The position numbers were made by a program, and so were the translations under genes. Below the pieces are notes generated by a model. It was not told the origin of the DNA. It saw nothing but the letters and a program-made list of their open reading frames with translations, and searched no databases. 64,000 bases of DNA from Methanoculleus caldifontis. GTDB taxonomy: Archaea > Halobacteriota > Methanomicrobia > Methanomicrobiales > Methanoculleaceae. Numbering within the stretch: position 1 is the stretch's first letter; every line of letters starts with the position of its first letter. The stretch lies in the NCBI RefSeq assembly GCF_032842345.1, contig NZ_WBKO01000001.1, forward strand, positions 1,488,001 to 1,552,000. Reading direction: 5' to 3'. Below, one piece after another: positions 8,454-16,493 of this stretch.

Positions 8454-9257
8454 ATGAGCGGCAACTACGTCCACGGCTACACGGAACGGGAAGCGGAGCG
8501 GCTGCACGATCAGGCGGAGACCCTGACCGGGCTCCTCCACGGCGACACCCGGTACCCGGCGGGTTCAAGGGTGCTCGAGGCCGGGTGCGGCACCGGCGCC
8601 CAGACGGTCATCCTGGCGAGAAACAGTCCTGACGCCCGGATCACGTCGGTCGATATCTCCGAAGCATCGCTTGAGGCGGCCAGAAAGCGCGTGCGGGATG
8701 CGGGGTTCAAGAACGTCACCTTCGAGGCCGGGGACATCTTCGACCTCCCCTACGAGCCGGGGAGTTTCGACCACATCTTCCTCTGCTTCGTCCTCGAACA
8801 CCTTGCTGACCCCCGCGGCGCGCTCGAACGCCTCCGTCCGCTCCTCCGCGAGGGCGGCACGATCACCGCGATCGAGGGGGACCACGGCTCGACATACTTC
8901 CACCCCGACAGTCCCTACGCCCGCCGGGCGATCGGGTGCCTCGTCGATCTCCAGCGTGAGGCAGGCGGCAACGCCCTGATCGGGCGGGAACTCTATCCCC
9001 TCGTCACCGGCGCCGGCTACCGCGACGTCCATGTCTCCCCGCGGATGGTCTACGTGGACTCCTCCCGGCCGGACCTCGTCAGGGGATTCACCCGGCTGAC
9101 CTTCACCGCCATGGTCGAGGGCGTCGGCGAGGACGCGGTGGGCCGGGGGTTGATGAGCCGGGAGGACTGGGAGCGGGGGGTAGCCGACCTCTACCGTACC
9201 GCAGGATCGGACGGGGTCTTCTGCTACACGTTCTTCAAGGCGACCGGGAGGAAGTAG
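8454..9257 (+). CDS. class I SAM-dependent methyltransferase
   Basis: A 267-residue cytoplasmic protein starting MSGNYVHGYTERE. Motif I is VLEAGCGTGAQT, followed by ITSVDISEASLE (acidic ribose-binding residue), then GDIFDLPYEPGSFDHIF and LCFVLEHLADP, the classic Methyltransf_11 pattern. The YTEREAERL opening is typical of a group of archaeal/bacterial enzymes that methylate small molecules or quinone-like substrates; the substrate is unknown. A TATA-like CTTAATACGG lies about 42 nt ahead of the ATG and a weak purine-rich Shine-Dalgarno precedes it. Its last 23 bases overlap the convergent DUF998 gene. Confidence 0.85.
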   Translation: MSGNYVHGYTEREAERLHDQAETLTGLLHGDTRYPAGSRVLEAGCGTGAQTVILARNSPDARITSVDISEASLEAARKRVRDAGFKNVTFEAGDIFDLPYEPGSFDHIFLCFVLEHLADPRGALERLRPLLREGGTITAIEGDHGSTYFHPDSPYARRAIGCLVDLQREAGGNALIGRELYPLVTGAGYRDVHVSPRMVYVDSSRPDLVRGFTRLTFTAMVEGVGEDAVGRGLMSREDWERGVADLYRTAGSDGVFCYTFFKATGRK

Positions 9258-9846
9258 CCGGCGCCATGAGGTAGCCCCCGAACGCCATGAGCCAGAGCAG
9301 CGCGGGGTAGACGATCATCCGCTCCGACCCGCCGTGGCCGATGGGGCCGTAGAGTTCCAGGATCCCGAAGTCGCTTGCGGCATGGGTCACCAGGAAGGCA
9401 AGGCCCAGGACGCCCGCGACGATCGAGATCGCCTTCATCGGCCCCCGGACGAGAGTGGAGCCGGCGATAGCCTCGATGTTGAAGAAGACGAAGGCCGCGA
9501 GCGCGAAGAGGCCGTGGATGCCGGGGATATCGAGCGTGAAGATGGCGGCGCCGATCGCTCCCAGACCCGCGAGGAGAAAGACGGGGAGGATCCAGCCCCT
9601 GCCGTAGAATCGGTAGAGGAAGTAGCCGCCGGCGATATTCAGGAGGCCCGCAAGAAAGAGGGAGGCGTTGAAGAGCCACGCCGTCGAGTCGATCACGCCG
9701 AGATCGCTGATCGCGTTCGTGTTGATGCTGTAGCCGGGCGCGATGGCCGCCCCTGCCATGAGCGCGGTCAGGAACTGGGCCGGGAGCAGGAAGAACAGTA
9801 TCCCTGCAACCGTCCGGTCGCTGTCCGCCGGATCAGTTTCATGCAT
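9235..9846 (-). CDS. DUF998 family membrane protein
   Basis: A 203-residue protein with six hydrophobic helices. The first loop carries the family signature PGYSINTNAISDLG. Later helices have GRGWILPVFLLAGLGAIGAA and HAASDFGILE. Members are integral membrane proteins of unknown function found in archaea and bacteria. The gene is convergent with the upstream methyltransferase (23-bp overlap of 3' ends) and lies 59 bp downstream of the radical SAM gene on the same strand, so it could be co-transcribed with it. No enzymatic role can be inferred. Confidence 0.8.
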   Translation of the reverse strand: MHETDPADSDRTVAGILFFLLPAQFLTALMAGAAIAPGYSINTNAISDLGVIDSTAWLFNASLFLAGLLNIAGGYFLYRFYGRGWILPVFLLAGLGAIGAAIFTLDIPGIHGLFALAAFVFFNIEAIAGSTLVRGPMKAISIVAGVLGLAFLVTHAASDFGILELYGPIGHGGSERMIVYPALLWLMAFGGYLMAPATSSRSP

Positions 9847-9905
9847 ACCAGGGAGATGGAGGCTCTTCCTTCATATCTCCTGCCGCCCTCGTGGTAACCC
9901 GGCAC

Positions 9906-11063
9906 CTACTTCGTCGCCATCGTCCGGAGGATCGACATGATCCCTGGTTTTGCCCCTTTCCGGGGCGGGAAGCCGAACCCGCCCATCTCCATATCGCCGG
10001 AACCGTACATCTCTTCGTTTAACCGGTCGGTGATCTCGTCGAATATCCGCTTATAGGCGATACAGTGGGGGTCGACGCCCCGGACCTCGCCGTCCGTAGG
10101 CGCTATCGCGTTGTAGGGGCACCCGCCCCGGCAGTATTTGATGTGGGAACATCCTGCGCACTCTCGGTCGACGTACTCCTTGAACGCGTGCATGAGTTTC
10201 CAGGCCTCCGACTGCGCAAGGTCTTCCTGCGTGGGCCGGTCGCGGACGTTCCCCATCACGTACTCCGGCATCCCGATGAACCGGTAGCAGGGGTAGATGC
10301 TCCCGTCCGGGCCGACGGCGAGGGTGGTTCCCATGCAGTCGACGAACGTGCAGACGGTGCCCCGCCGGGTGAAGATGCACTTGCAGAGGTCGTTGATGTT
10401 CATGACCTCGATTCTGCCCAGGTTCTCCAGGTACCTGTCGAGGAGGTAGACCAGCAGTTGCCCATACTCTTCCGGTTCGAGCGCCCACTCTTTCGGGTCC
10501 TCGCTCCGGAGCGACGGCAGCGCCGGGTGGAGTTTGAGCGGGAACCCCCGCTCGAGGAAGAAGTTGAAGATCGCCTCTTTCTCCTCGACCGACCGGTTGG
10601 TGAACGTGCAGATGAACCGGACCTCCAGGCCGTTCGCCCGCGCGATCTCGTAGCCCCGCATCGTCTTCTCGAAGTAGCCCTTCCCCCTCTGCGCGTCGGT
10701 GATCTCCTCGGGGCCGTCGATGCTGGAGCCGATGGGGATACGATACTCCGCGAGCACCTGTGCCAGTTCGGGGGTGAGCAGCCAGAGGTTGCTCTGCAGG
10801 GCGAACGTCGGTTTGAGATGGGCGAGTTCCCCGGAGATGAGGGGAAGCGCCTGCCGGTAGAACTCCGCGCCGGCAAGGAGCGGTTCCCCCCCGTGGAAGG
10901 TGATGGTGACCTGGTCGGACCGGTAGTCCTTGAGCCACTCCGTGATCTCCCTGACCGTCTCGATGCTCATCTTCGGGGAGGTCTCATCCGAACTCCAGCA
11001 GTAATGGCATTTTGAGGGGCACCCGAGCGTGGGGATGATCATGATGTGAAAAGGGCTCTTCAT
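9906..11063 (-). CDS. radical SAM/SPASM peptide-modifying enzyme
   Basis: A 385-residue protein. The radical SAM [4Fe-4S] ligands are in GCPSKCHYC (C-x3-C-x2-C) near residue 15, and the SAM-binding GGEPL follows at about 59. The C-terminal SPASM region has CTFVDCMG, a GSIYPCYRF segment, CAGCSHIKYCRGGC and a final DPHC, giving ligands for two auxiliary clusters. This arrangement is typical of anaerobic sulfatase-maturase-like and peptide-modifying enzymes, and it resembles a methanogen family (I recall it as the Mhun_1560 type) thought to modify small peptides. No Cys-rich precursor peptide was found next to it. It faces the nitroreductase-like gene at 11154 across a 90-bp promoter region. Confidence 0.88.
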   Translation of the reverse strand: MKSPFHIMIIPTLGCPSKCHYCWSSDETSPKMSIETVREITEWLKDYRSDQVTITFHGGEPLLAGAEFYRQALPLISGELAHLKPTFALQSNLWLLTPELAQVLAEYRIPIGSSIDGPEEITDAQRGKGYFEKTMRGYEIARANGLEVRFICTFTNRSVEEKEAIFNFFLERGFPLKLHPALPSLRSEDPKEWALEPEEYGQLLVYLLDRYLENLGRIEVMNINDLCKCIFTRRGTVCTFVDCMGTTLAVGPDGSIYPCYRFIGMPEYVMGNVRDRPTQEDLAQSEAWKLMHAFKEYVDRECAGCSHIKYCRGGCPYNAIAPTDGEVRGVDPHCIAYKRIFDEITDRLNEEMYGSGDMEMGGFGFPPRKGAKPGIMSILRTMATK

Positions 11064-11116
11064 TATAGCGAGATTCTCTCTAAAGATGTTAAAACCTATT
11101 CATCCGCCCTCCGCCC

Positions 11117-11128
11117 CAACATTTATCG
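11117..11128 (+). promoter_or_regulatory. putative TATA box for the nitroreductase-like gene
   Basis: The CAACATTTATCG segment lies about 30 nt ahead of the ATG at 11154 in the 90-bp gap shared with the divergent radical SAM gene. The spacing fits a short-leader archaeal transcript. Confidence 0.4.
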
Positions 11129-11153
11129 GGGCCGCCCTCCAGTCTGGGCCTCC

Positions 11154-12455
11154 ATGCAGGATATCCCCCCTCACCTCAACGAGGTGCTGAAGTTCCCGCT
11201 CGTCGAGGCGCTCTTCGGGCGGCGCTCCCGGCGGTTCTCCCTCGGCGCCTCCATCCCGGACGGGGTCTTTGCCTATACCTCGGAGAGAGATCCGGTGCCC
11301 CTGACCGAACTCGAGCGGGCCCTCGTCCTCGCGGCAGTGGGCGGCGTATCGGGCTGGAACTACCTGATCATGCGGAACGCCCGGTACGCCCCGCACCTCC
11401 CCGACTACGCCGGTTCGGCAGTGGGCCGGCCGTTTCCCTCGCCGGCGGGATTCGAGACCTCCGACTTCTTCTTCACCGACGATACCGGCGTCTACTTCCT
11501 CTCGACCCGCGACGCCCCCGCCCCGGCCGAAAGCCCCCCGCCAGGGGGCGTCTTCGACGTCGAGAGCATCCTTGCCGCGGTCCGCCCGCGTATCCGCAAA
11601 CTCGCTGACGGCCGCCTGAAGATCCCGGCGGCCGAGCCGCATATCGAGGGGCACAACACCTGGTGCGTCAACCGGCCGGGCAGCCTGCTCGTCATACCGG
11701 TCTGCGACCTCGCGCAGGAGCTCATCGCCACCCTCTGCTACTACGTCCGGAACGGCTACTGCATCTACGACGACATCCACCGCGAGAAGATCCCCGGCAT
11801 CGAGCGTTTCGGCCGCCTCGTCGACGTCGAGAACCCAATCCCGCTCTCGTTCATAGAGATGTTCGCCGTCGCCGAGGCTACCGCCGAACTTGCGACGTCA
11901 TGCTACGCGGGCGCGCTGATGCTCCAGGCGACGGGGCTTGGGGGGTGGATGTTCGACGGCATGAACCCGTTCTCGGTCCTCGGCGCAAGCGGCGACCCGG
12001 AGGTCCCGGGGCTCGGCTTTCGGTACGACACCGACGAGCGCTGGACGGTGCCGAACCCGACCGGCCTCGCCGGCGTCTTTGAGGGGTTCTGCCCGCCCCA
12101 TTACCCGGACATGCGGCGGGCCGTCGAAGCGTTCGTCCGCCGGAAGTTCGGTGAGGGCGGGCCGTTCCACCCCGCGACCCCCGGCCCCTGGAAGGAGAGC
12201 GGGCGTGTCCGGGGCAGCGCGGAGATGCACGGCGAGGAGTTCGTCGACTGCGTCTCGACGATGGCGCAGTATGTCTACGACCGGTTCGGCAAGTTCCCGG
12301 GCACCGTGCCCTCGATCTTCCTCCTTACCTACCTCCAGGCCCACCATCTCGACCTCGCGTTCTACGATCGGTTCTTCAGGGAAGGAGCGTACCTGCGGAC
12401 CCACGCGGAGCATATGGCACGGTGGCACGGGGAGGGTGCAGGGCCCGGCCCCTGA
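11154..12455 (+). CDS. nitroreductase/SagB-like protein, uncharacterised
   Basis: A 433-residue protein starting MQDIPPHLNEV. The opening EALFGRRSRRFSLG, then VPLTELERALVLAAVGG, resembles the RRSxRxF flavin-binding start and following helix of nitroreductase/SagB proteins. A later segment (ATSCYAGALMLQATGLGGWM) fits the second half of that fold. The protein is about twice the usual 200 residues, with a middle insertion holding FFFTDDTGVYFL and a C-terminal part (DCVSTMAQYVYDRFGKFPG) I do not recognise. If a nitroreductase, it would bind FMN and oxidise or reduce a cytoplasmic partner. It is divergent from the radical SAM/SPASM gene, which suggests a joint peptide-maturation role; this is inference. 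Confidence 0.55.
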   Translation: MQDIPPHLNEVLKFPLVEALFGRRSRRFSLGASIPDGVFAYTSERDPVPLTELERALVLAAVGGVSGWNYLIMRNARYAPHLPDYAGSAVGRPFPSPAGFETSDFFFTDDTGVYFLSTRDAPAPAESPPPGGVFDVESILAAVRPRIRKLADGRLKIPAAEPHIEGHNTWCVNRPGSLLVIPVCDLAQELIATLCYYVRNGYCIYDDIHREKIPGIERFGRLVDVENPIPLSFIEMFAVAEATAELATSCYAGALMLQATGLGGWMFDGMNPFSVLGASGDPEVPGLGFRYDTDERWTVPNPTGLAGVFEGFCPPHYPDMRRAVEAFVRRKFGEGGPFHPATPGPWKESGRVRGSAEMHGEEFVDCVSTMAQYVYDRFGKFPGTVPSIFLLTYLQAHHLDLAFYDRFFREGAYLRTHAEHMARWHGEGAGPGP

Positions 12456-12537
12456 GGGCGGCCGTGCGGAGCCGCAGCCCGACGGTCCCCGGAATTATTT
12501 TGTACTCACCCTCCGTATGGATGTATGAGGAAGAAGA

Positions 12538-12966
12538 ATGGACTTTTCCGAGTGCGTGAAATTCGCAAACGAAAACCCCGTGACCCACATCGCGACAACG
12601 GAGGGCGACCAGCCCCGGGTCCGGGCGTTCGCCATGTGGTTTGCCGACGAGACCGGGTTCTACTACCACACCGGGACCCCGAAGGCCGTCTGGCGCCAGC
12701 TCAGGGAGAACCCGAAGGTCGAGCTCTGCTTCTATGCACCCGGCGATGCAGGGAAGATGATGCGGGTCGCGGGGTCGGTCGAGTTCGTCGAGGACGCGGC
12801 CTTGAAAGAGCGCCTCGTCAAAGAGCGGCCGTGGCTCCTCCAGATAGGGGTCACCGGCCCCGCCGACCCGAAACTCGCCGTCTTCCGCGTGGCCCACGGC
12901 GAGGCGTACTTCTGGACCATGGAATACAATATGCGGGAGGCCGAGGCGCCCCGCGTCAGGTTCTAG
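12538..12966 (+). CDS. pyridoxamine 5'-phosphate oxidase family protein
   Basis: A 142-residue protein with the split-barrel flavin-binding fold: NPVTHIATTEGDQPRVRAF (beta 1-2), FYYHTGTPKAVWRQL, NPKVELCFYAPG and a final RVAHGEAYFW. Many archaeal members bind FMN or F420 and act on small metabolites or merely sequester the cofactor; the specific role is unknown. The length matches the family. A TATA-like AATTATTTTG lies about 45 nt ahead of the ATG. The gene is convergent with the PAS sensor that follows, with a short T-rich spacer (CTCCCTCTTTTTC) that may act as a terminator. Confidence 0.8.
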   Translation: MDFSECVKFANENPVTHIATTEGDQPRVRAFAMWFADETGFYYHTGTPKAVWRQLRENPKVELCFYAPGDAGKMMRVAGSVEFVEDAALKERLVKERPWLLQIGVTGPADPKLAVFRVAHGEAYFWTMEYNMREAEAPRVRF

Positions 12967-12992
12967 GCGTGCAGGGGCCTCTCCCTCTTTTT

Positions 12993-14087
12993 CTAATAAT
13001 GCCGCCGGAGGAATCTCCGGACCTTCTCCGACTCGATCCAGCCCTGGTCGAGCCGGTCGATGAGGGCGTCGATGGCGGCGGCCTGCGTAGCAATCTCCGC
13101 CGAGTACTTTGAGTCGTCCATCCCGGCAAGCCCCGCGATCACCTGGAGGGGCTGGCGGACCTGGTCGCCGAGGGTGGCGAACTGCTCGATGTTCCGTTCG
13201 ATCTGGTCGAACGCCTTCCGCCGTACCTCCTCGATCTTCCTGCGCTCCGAGATGTCGCGGGAGATGGAGAGAACGGTCGTCTTCCCCTGGAGGGGGAAAT
13301 GGAGCGAGTTGATCTCGACCGGCACCCGGCTCCCGTCCTTTGCGACGTGCTCGCTCTCGTAGAGGATCCGGTCGTTCAGGCGGAACTGCTTTAAGATCGC
13401 AAGGACGCTGCCGAGCCTCTCCGGCGGGACGATATCGAGCGGCGACCGTACCAGCAGTTCGTCGCGGGTGTAGCCGAGCCTCCTGCAGGCGACCTCGTTT
13501 GCCTCGACAAACCGCGTCGGCACCGACTCCGGGGAGAGCTCGAAGACGAGGATGGCGTCGTTCCCCTTCTCAAAGAGCGTCCTGTAGCGCTCCTCGCTCT
13601 CGCCGAGGTGCCGCTCTGCGAGTTTCCAGCGCGTGATCTTCCGGTAGATCTCAAGCCTGTTGTTGCAGAGGGGGTAGAGGCGCATCGGGTGGCTCGTGCA
13701 CTCGAGCCAGCATTCCTCGCCGCCGGGCTTACGGAGGTGCAGCTCGCGGTTGCCAGCGGCTGTACCCGGACCCCCGGTCAGCGGGACGATGAACCGCTGC
13801 GTGAACGTCCCGGCGGGCATCCCGGCGACGTCGGACTCTCCCAGGTCGAAGAGGTGCCGTATGCTCGCGTTCACCCACCTGACCCGGTTCGCCTCGTCGA
13901 CGATGACAATCCCGTCCTCGAACTCGTCGAGCACCCGGTAGATGGTGAAGAGGAGGAAGAGCAGCATGCCGGGGTTGGGATCTGCGCCTGTTGCCGGGCG
14001 AGCCGTGCCGCACCGTCCCGGCGTCACGGCCGGCTGCTCTGCATATGGTTCCGGGAAGGCGTCGGTGGCCGGTTCGTCTCTCTGCAT
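12993..14087 (-). CDS. PAS-PAS sensor protein with degenerate kinase-core tail
   Basis: A 364-residue soluble protein. A weakly hydrophobic segment at about 40-50 is followed by PAS 1 (DGIVIVDEANRVRWVN) at about 57-170 and PAS 2 (RTLFEKGNDAILVFE ... ISRDISERRK) at about 175-290. The C-terminal 75 residues look like a histidine-kinase dimerisation domain, but the motif reads GDQVRQPLQVIAG, placing Asp where the phospho-accepting His of HxLRxPL should be. There is no ATPase domain. The same tail occurs at the end of the protein encoded at 24016-26337. It may be a dimeric sensor or partner of another kinase. A TATA-like TTAATATTAAAAC lies about 20-30 nt upstream on the minus strand. Confidence 0.8.
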   Translation of the reverse strand: MQRDEPATDAFPEPYAEQPAVTPGRCGTARPATGADPNPGMLLFLLFTIYRVLDEFEDGIVIVDEANRVRWVNASIRHLFDLGESDVAGMPAGTFTQRFIVPLTGGPGTAAGNRELHLRKPGGEECWLECTSHPMRLYPLCNNRLEIYRKITRWKLAERHLGESEERYRTLFEKGNDAILVFELSPESVPTRFVEANEVACRRLGYTRDELLVRSPLDIVPPERLGSVLAILKQFRLNDRILYESEHVAKDGSRVPVEINSLHFPLQGKTTVLSISRDISERRKIEEVRRKAFDQIERNIEQFATLGDQVRQPLQVIAGLAGMDDSKYSAEIATQAAAIDALIDRLDQGWIESEKVRRFLRRHY

Positions 14088-14174
14088 GGGTGGAAGTACA
14101 GTTCCATGTTTTAATATTAATGTGTTGCGAAAATGGCCCCGGACGCCCGTGCCCTCTCCCCCGTTCCCGCCGGT

Positions 14175-14888
14175 TCACCAATCTTTCTTCATCGCCTCAG
14201 CCTTCAACTCCTTCGGCATCAGCTCGATCGCGTACCGGAGCGCCGTCCGGGGCATGACTCTCTTATTTGCCATGACGTAGGAGAAGACCTCGTCCGTGTG
14301 CTTCCGGCTCGCCTCCTTGAGGAGCCAGCCGTAGCCTTTCTGCACCAGGTCGTCCGTATCGGTCAGGAGGAGACCGGCGATCGCGATGGCCTCGTCGAGG
14401 AACTCGCCGTGCTTTGCCGGCACGATCAGCGAGACCGCCGCCGCCCGTCGCATCCAGCGGTTCTCCGACTGCGTCCAGCGCTTCAGCTCCTCGATATGTT
14501 CCGGGAACCGGACGATGAAATCCCCGACGGCGTGGTTGCAGAGGCCGTCGCAGGTGGCCCAGTTGGTGATGTAGTTCTCGATCCAGTGCCGGAAGACCGC
14601 GATGTCGCCTGGTTCGTAGCGGTCCGCGAGCCGCGGGGCCCACTCGGAGACGACGAACGCCTCTTCCATCATCCCCGACGAATAGAGTTCCTCGCAGAGG
14701 GCGAAGATCTCCTGCTTCTCGCGGGTTCTGACGTCCTTCCAGTACTTCTTCGCGATCGCAACTCCGGTTGCCGTCTTCATCCCGTAGCACCGGACCTCTT
14801 CCTTGAAGAACCGCTGGCCTTTCTCGCGGATCTCGGGGTCCGCGTGCGCCGCGAACTCCTGCCGTATCGCCTCGATGACCGGATCCAT
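14175..14888 (-). CDS. DNA alkylation repair protein (AlkD-like)
   Basis: A 237-residue all-helical protein starting MDPVIEAIRQEF; the open frame extends upstream without conserved content. HEAT-like helices are visible: YGMKTATGVAIAKKYW, LADRYEPGDIAVFRHWIENY, NWATCDGLC, SENRWMRRAAAVSLIVPA, DTDDLVQKGYGWLLKEAS and MPRTALRYAIELMP. This is the AlkC/AlkD family of glycosylases that remove bulky or positively charged alkyl bases without flipping them. The WxTCDxL helix corresponds to the conserved Asp/Trp region of AlkD. It should act in the cytoplasm on chromosomal DNA. It lies directly downstream of the double-GNAT gene on the same strand (64 bp). Confidence 0.85.
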   Translation of the reverse strand: MDPVIEAIRQEFAAHADPEIREKGQRFFKEEVRCYGMKTATGVAIAKKYWKDVRTREKQEIFALCEELYSSGMMEEAFVVSEWAPRLADRYEPGDIAVFRHWIENYITNWATCDGLCNHAVGDFIVRFPEHIEELKRWTQSENRWMRRAAAVSLIVPAKHGEFLDEAIAIAGLLLTDTDDLVQKGYGWLLKEASRKHTDEVFSYVMANKRVMPRTALRYAIELMPKELKAEAMKKDW

Positions 14889-14952
14889 GTGGAGATCTAC
14901 GAAGAGGCGACGGATAAACGCTCCGGGAGGCTCGAAGGCGTCCCGGCGCGAG

Positions 14953-15969
14953 TCAGAGGCCTGCCTTCCTGCTCCTCCGTTCAAGGAGCAGCACGTCCCG
15001 CCACCTGCCGTCCTTCATCCGGCCCGGACGTTCGCGGCGGCCGATGACCCGGAAGCCGTGCTTCTTGTGAAGGGCGAGGCTTGGTGCGTTCTCCGGGAAG
15101 ATGCCGGCCTGGAGCGTCCAGAACCCTTCCCGCTCCGACGCGGCGATGAGTTCGGCGAGGAGCGCGCTCCCGACTCCCTGCCCGCGGGCGTCCCGCTCGA
15201 CGTAGACGCTGACCTCGGCCACGCCGGCGTAGGCCGGGCGGCCGGAGGTGGGGCTCGCCGCCACCCAGCCGAAGATCCGCTCACCGTTGGCCGCAACGAA
15301 GCGGCAGGGCCGAAGATGGCCCGCGTCCCAGCGCTCCCAGGACGGCGCTTCCGCTTCAAACGTCGCGTTGCCGGTGGCGATCCCCTCGAGATAGATCCGG
15401 CGGACCTCATCCCAGTCGGCGGCGGTCATCTCCCGTATACTGCACGCCGCGCCGGGAGCTCTCGCGTCCCCTGCCGGCCGGGTGGACGCACTCCCCCGCA
15501 CCTGCTCGAGCATCGTCCGGCGGGGGTAGAACCCGAACCTCCGGTAGAACGGGAAGGCCTCCTCATTTCCCTCCGCGACCGAGACCCCGTTTTCGATCGA
15601 GCCGTTCTCGTCAAGCCACGCAAGTGCCCGGTGCATGAGCGCCGTGCCAACGCCCTGCGAGCGGTAGGCCTCGTCGACGTAGAGAGACTCGACCTCCCCG
15701 ATGCGCTCCGCCGAGAGCGAGGTTACGCAGTAGCCCACGCACCGGCCCGCCGCCGGATCGCAGGCCAGGTCGACCCGCAGGTCTCCTGCCTCTGCACACC
15801 GGGCAAAGTACGCCTTCCGGTCGTCGAAGGTCACGCGTTCGAAGAAGGCCCGGAACGTCCGTGCCCGGATGCGGTGGTGCTCGCAGATCCGGTTCCAGAG
15901 CGGGCGGATAACGTCGATCCCGGCAAAGTCCGTGGTGCGGTACTCGATCGGGAGCACCGGTGGGGTCAT
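14953..15969 (-). CDS. double-domain GNAT acetyltransferase
   Basis: A 338-residue protein starting MTPPVLPIEYRT. Residues 1-165 form one GNAT domain (VESLYVDEAYRSQGVGTALM is the acetyl-CoA binding motif A). Residues 166-338 form a second, with the phosphinothricin/methionine-sulfoximine acetyltransferase pattern: EMTAADWDEVRRIYLEGI, NATFEAEAPSW, VYVERDARGQGVGSALL and GIFPENAPSLALHKKHGF. Such enzymes use acetyl-CoA to inactivate amino-acid analogues. The start overlaps the stop of the HxlR gene by four bases (ATGA), so the two genes are translationally coupled. The fusion may link two steps or create an internal dimer. Confidence 0.88.
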   Translation of the reverse strand: MTPPVLPIEYRTTDFAGIDVIRPLWNRICEHHRIRARTFRAFFERVTFDDRKAYFARCAEAGDLRVDLACDPAAGRCVGYCVTSLSAERIGEVESLYVDEAYRSQGVGTALMHRALAWLDENGSIENGVSVAEGNEEAFPFYRRFGFYPRRTMLEQVRGSASTRPAGDARAPGAACSIREMTAADWDEVRRIYLEGIATGNATFEAEAPSWERWDAGHLRPCRFVAANGERIFGWVAASPTSGRPAYAGVAEVSVYVERDARGQGVGSALLAELIAASEREGFWTLQAGIFPENAPSLALHKKHGFRVIGRRERPGRMKDGRWRDVLLLERRSRKAGL

Positions 15970-16343
15970 GCCTCCTCTCCCCCCGCCTTCGCCGGGCACC
16001 GGGGTGCTGCCGCTTCGTCGATGCCGAGGTACTGCGTCCCCCAGGCGCAGAGCGCCTCCATGACCGGGAGCAGGGTCCGGCCGAACCCGGTGATGGCATA
16101 CTCCACCCGGGGCGGCACCTCGGGGTAGACCGTCCGTTGCACGACCCCGTCCTCCTCCAGTTCCCGGAGTTGCCGGGTGAGCATCTTTGCGTTGACACCG
16201 GGGAGTTCCCTCTGCAGTTCCGAGAACCGTTTGACTCCGTCGCAGAGGTGCCAGAGGATGAGCGGCTTCCATTTGCCGCCGATGACGTCGAGCGCCGCCT
16301 CGACCGGGCAGTGGAAGGTCCTGCCGTTCTTCGTGTATGTCAT
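15966..16343 (-). CDS. HxlR family transcriptional regulator
   Basis: A 125-residue winged-helix protein: FHCPVEAALDVIGGKWKP (the family start, with a Cys just before PVEAAL), ILWHLCDGVKRFSELQREL, then NAKMLTRQLRELEEDGVV and the YAITGFG wing. HxlR proteins are dimeric repressors or activators that often sense electrophiles or oxidants, frequently through the conserved N-terminal Cys. It is the first gene of a two-gene unit with the double-GNAT enzyme and faces the flavoprotein operon at 16494 across 150 bp, so it probably controls both. Candidate GTA-N3-TAC sites lie in the gap. Confidence 0.88.
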   Translation of the reverse strand: MTYTKNGRTFHCPVEAALDVIGGKWKPLILWHLCDGVKRFSELQRELPGVNAKMLTRQLRELEEDGVVQRTVYPEVPPRVEYAITGFGRTLLPVMEALCAWGTQYLGIDEAAAPRCPAKAGGEEA

Positions 16344-16359
16344 GGTTGCACCAATGAAA

Positions 16360-16413
16360 GTAAGTTACCCGAGTGCCTGTATTCCCTATATCTCCTCTTA
16401 TGGAGTATTTTAC
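16360..16413. promoter_or_regulatory. candidate HxlR operators
   Basis: Two nine-base inverted elements, GTAAGTTAC at 16360-16368 and GTATTTTAC at 16405-16413, sit in the HxlR/flavoprotein intergenic region, on either side of an AGATATAGG-like TATA (minus strand, about 16387-16395). The GTA-N3-TAC form resembles short HxlR/YodB-type sites. Assignment is by inspection only. Confidence 0.4.
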
Positions 16414-16493
16414 CCTGATGATCCGTAACGCCTGAGGCGAAAGGACTATCTATGCTGACGCGCCCGGCACCCTGCCGGGAGTGAGGTACAACC

